DNA of 64,000 bases from Proteles cristata cristata (Eukaryota; Chordata; Mammalia; Carnivora; Hyaenidae). This document shows positions 60,910 through 64,000 of the stretch, one piece after another. The first letter of the stretch is position 1; every line of letters starts with the position of its first letter. The translations under genes and the position numbers were made by a program. Below the pieces are notes generated by a model. The model searched no databases. It was not told the DNA's origin and worked only from the letters and a program-made list of their open reading frames with translations. The stretch is from assembly GCA_017311185.1 (NCBI GenBank), contig JAESUZ010002877.1, positions 921,001 through 985,000 of the forward strand. The letters are read 5' to 3'.

Positions 60910-62328
60910 ATTAAACACCATACTCCTAAATAACCAACAGGTCAAAGAAGAAATTTAAAAATCAGAGAATTCTTTGAGATAAATAAAAATGCCAAAACTT
61001 ATGGGATGCAGCTAAAGCAGTGCATATAAGGAAGTTGATAGCTATAAATGCCTATATTAATAAGAAGAAAGATCTTAAATCAAGAACCTAACCTTCCACC
61101 TTCAGATACTAGAAAAATAATAAATTAAACTACAATAGGCAGAAAGAAGGAAATAATAGAGCAGAAGTCAATAAAATACAGAACTGAAAAACAAAAAAGA
61201 AGAATCAATGGAACCAAAAGCTAGTTGTTTGAAAAGATCATCATAATTAATAAACCTTTAGCTAGACAGCCTAAAAAAAAAAAGAACAAAAAGAATCAGA
61301 AATGAAGGAGTGACATGATTACCAACTTTATAGAAATAAAAAATGGTTATAAAGGAATACTATGAACAGTTGTATACCAACAAATTAGATACCTTAGGTG
61401 AAATAGGCAAATCCCTAGAAAGACAACTGGAATTGCCCCCAGAAAAAACAGACAATCTGAATAGACCTGTGACAAGTGAAGAGACTGATTTAGTAATCAA
61501 AAAACTACCTACAAAGAAAAGCTCAGAGGCCCAGATGCCTACATCACTGAATTCCAACAAACTCTTCCAAAAAATAGAACAGGAAGGAACTCCCTACTCA
61601 TTTTGTGAGGCCAGCATTTCAAATCAAGCAGATACCCTGATGCCAAAAGCAGACAAAACATCACTAGAAAACTATAGATATCTCTTATGAATATGGATGC
61701 AAAAATCCCTAACAAAATACTGCCAAAGAGAATCCAGCAACATATAAAAAGAATTATACACCATGACTAAATGGGATTTATCCCAGGGATGTAAATTAAC
61801 ATCCAAAAGCCAATTACTGTAATCAATATATCATTATCAATAGAATAAAAAAAGCAAAAATTACATATAAAAGAATAAAATCACACACATTAAAAAGGAA
61901 AAAATCACAAAAATCTCAACTAGTGCAGGGAAAGCACTCATCAAAACTCAACATTATTTCATGATGAAAAAAACATTCAACAAACTAGGAAGGGAAGGGA
62001 ATCTCTTCAATCTGATAAAGGGGTCTACTGAAAACCCATAGCTAACATCATACTTAATGGTGAAATACTGAAAGTTTTCTAAGATCCAGAATAAACAAAG
62101 ATGTCCACTCTCACCACATTCATTCAACACTGTACTGGAGGTTCTAGCCCGACAATGAGGCAATTAAAAAAAAAAAAAGCATTCAGATTATAAAAGAAGT
62201 TAAACCTTCTCTATTTGCAGATGACCTAACCTTGTATATAAAAAAATCCTAGGGAATCCACTAAGAATTAATTAGAATAAAAGAGTTTAGCAACATTGCA
62301 TGATATAAGATCAATATACAAAAGTCAG

Positions 62329-62546
62329 GGGTGCCTGGGTGGCTCTATCGGTTAAGTGTCTGACTTGGATCAGGTCATGATCTCACAATTCGTAAGTTCA
62401 AGCCCCCCATCGGGCTTTGTGTTTACAGCTCAGAGCCTGGAGTCTGCTTCAGATTCTGTTTCTCCCTCTCTCTCTGCTCCTGCCTCACTCACGCTCTCTC
62501 TGCCTCTCTCAGGAATAAATAAACATAAAAAAAATTTTTTTTACTG
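62329..62546 (+). mobile_element. SINE nested in L1
   Basis: TACAAAAGTCAG (62317-62328) and TACAAAAGTAAG (62547-62558) flank a felid-type SINE. Confidence 0.94.
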
Positions 62547-62726
62547 TACAAAAGTAAGTTTTAGCTCTATAGAATTGAATAACTCAAAAATGGAATTAAG
62601 CTAACTATATCAATAACAATAAAATGTGAATGGATTAAACAATGCAATTAAAGGCAGAAATTGTCAGACTGCCTTAAGAAACATGATTCAATTATATGCT
62701 GTGGTTTCTAAAGGAGACATACTTTA

Positions 62727-62885
62727 TTTTCTATTTTCAAATTTTTATTTAAGTTCTAGTTAGTTAACATATAGTGTAAGACTGGTTTTCGGAGTAGAAT
62801 TCAGTGATTCATCATAACCAGTGTTGTTCATAACCAGTCCCCTCCTTAATACCCATCACCCATTTAGCCCATCCCCCCCACCTCC
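62727..62885 (-). mobile_element. Short antisense L1 3' fragment nested in L1
   Basis: TTTTATTTAAGTTCTAGTTA and CCCTCCTTAATACCCATCAC are antisense L1 3' UTR words. 19-bp duplication CTAAAGGAGACATACTTTA (62708-62726) and a copy with one change (62886-62904). Confidence 0.9.
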
Positions 62886-63470
62886 CTAAAGGAGACACAC
62901 TTTAGATTCAAAGACAAATAGACTGAAAGTGAAAGGATGCAAAAAGAGAAATCATACAAACAAGTAACCACAGGAAAGCTGGAGGAGTTATACTAATAGC
63001 TAGATGAAATAGACTTTACAACAGTGATTTACGTAGTCACATGTAGTCAAAATATCTGATGGAAATCACTAGTACCAGTTTACTGAGACAGAATCTAATT
63101 ATTCTGCAATATAAATTTAAGAACGTACACATCTGACACCTGTCAGAATGGTTAAAATCAACAACATAGGAATCAACAGGTGTTGGCAAGAATGTGGAGC
63201 AAAAGGAACATTTGTACACTGTTGGTGCAAATGCAAACTGGTATAGCCACTGTGGAAAATCGTATGGAGGTTCCTCAGAAAGTTAAAAACAGAACTACCC
63301 CACAATCTAGCAATCACACACTACTGGTATTTACTCCAAAATTACAAAAATATGAATTCAAAGGGATACATGGACTCCTATGTTTATAGCAGTATTATTT
63401 ACAATAGCCAAGATATGGAAGCAGCCCAAGTATCCATCAACAGATGAATGCATAAGTAAGATGTGGTATA

Positions 63471-63605
63471 TATAGAAATATATATAATATTTTAGTATAT
63501 TTATTTATATATACATATTTATACTTATTTTTATATATGCAAATAAGATTTGATATATATAATATATATCACATATTGTACAAATAAGATATGGTATATA
63601 TATAT
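63471..63605 (+). repeat. (TA)n-rich low-complexity tract
   Basis: Imperfect TATA repeats expanded within the L1 3' region; the related L1 at 45.7 kb lacks this block. Confidence 0.85.
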
Positions 63606-63848
63606 AATGGAGTATTATTTAACTATAAAAAAAGAATGAAATCTGCCATTTGCAATGACATCATTGGAGCAAGAGAGTATAATGCTAAGTGAAATAAGTC
63701 AGAGAAAGACAAACACCTTATGATTTCATTCATATGTGGAATTTAAGAAACAACTGAGCAAAGGGAAAAAAGAGAGAGAGAGAGAAATCAAGAAACAGGC
63801 TCTTATGTATAGAGAACAAACTAATGGTTACCAGAGAGGAAAGCAGCT

Positions 63849-63887
63849 GGGGGGTGGGGGGGGTGGGGGGGAGGAGTGGTGGGGGTA
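63849..63887 (+). repeat. G-rich tract of L1 3' UTR
   Basis: Four or more runs of G4 or longer separated by single T or short spacers; strong quadruplex potential on the + strand. The L1 at 45990-46000 has a shorter equivalent. Confidence 0.85.
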
Positions 63888-64000
63888 GGTTAAATAGGTG
63901 ATGGGGATTAAGGAGTGCACTTGTTATGATGAGCACTGGGTGATGCATGGAATTGCTGAATGTTGAATCACGATCTTGTACAGCTGAAACTAACGTAACA

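Larger units (their letters stand above)
60500..64000 (+). mobile_element. L1 LINE fragment with nested elements, runs off the edge
   Basis: From GTGACCTATCATTCTGCAGG near 60500 the text follows L1 ORF2 (endonuclease end, then reverse transcriptase; open segment at 61343-61690), then the ORF2 C-terminus and 3' UTR at 63120-64000, closely resembling 45400-46100. Antisense to YLPM1 and starting only about 70 bp from the Walker A exon. Nested: SINEs 60683-60909 and 62329-62546, and an L1 fragment 62727-62885. Some segments appear out of order near 62630-63000, so more than one L1 may be involved. Confidence 0.8.

Noticed and set aside
723..62546. Dispersed ~200-bp repeats on both strands as a CRISPR-like or novel array
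   Set aside because: Irregular spacing, target-site duplications and Pol III SINE structure show they are retrotransposons.

Overview
This is mammalian nuclear DNA, almost certainly from a cat-family carnivore. About twenty tRNA-derived SINEs are scattered through it on both strands. They share the felid-type head (GGGGCGCCTGGGTGGCTCAG and variants), a CT-rich middle and an AATAAA/poly-A tail, and the canid-specific form is absent. The exact species cannot be read from the sequence.

Two protein-coding genes are present and converge tail to tail, the same neighbourhood as human 14q24.3. On the + strand, PROX2 (prospero homeobox 2) runs from about 5.5 to 13.8 kb in four coding exons. A large N-terminal exon is followed by three short exons that encode the C-terminal Homeo-Prospero domain. 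The first intron has a U12-type 5' splice site and branch point. The second intron begins inside a 52-bp tandem duplication that has doubled the splice donor. On the - strand, the 3' end of YLPM1 (ZAP3) runs from beyond the right edge down to about 35.0 kb. Nine coding exons give the last 312 residues: a P-loop kinase-like domain, an acidic linker and a C-terminal PP1-docking motif. A further intron lies in the 3' UTR.

Layout: 1-5.5 kb is repeat-rich left flank (L1, MIR, L2, MER5A, SINEs). PROX2 occupies 5.5-13.8 kb. From 13.8 to 35.0 kb is intergenic sequence with an antisense L1 (22-25.5 kb), SINEs, MIRs and microsatellites. From 35.0 to 60.4 kb is the YLPM1 3' part, with a roughly 6-kb near full-length L1 (39.0-46.2 kb) lying antisense in its 12-kb last coding intron. 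From 60.4 to 64 kb is another YLPM1 intron, largely filled by a second + strand L1 with nested insertions.

I saw no bacterial-type systems, CRISPR arrays, complete tRNA/rRNA genes, endogenous retroviral proviruses or novel multi-gene systems. The unusual points are splice-level oddities in PROX2, the split PP1 motif in YLPM1 and the layered history of nested retroelements.
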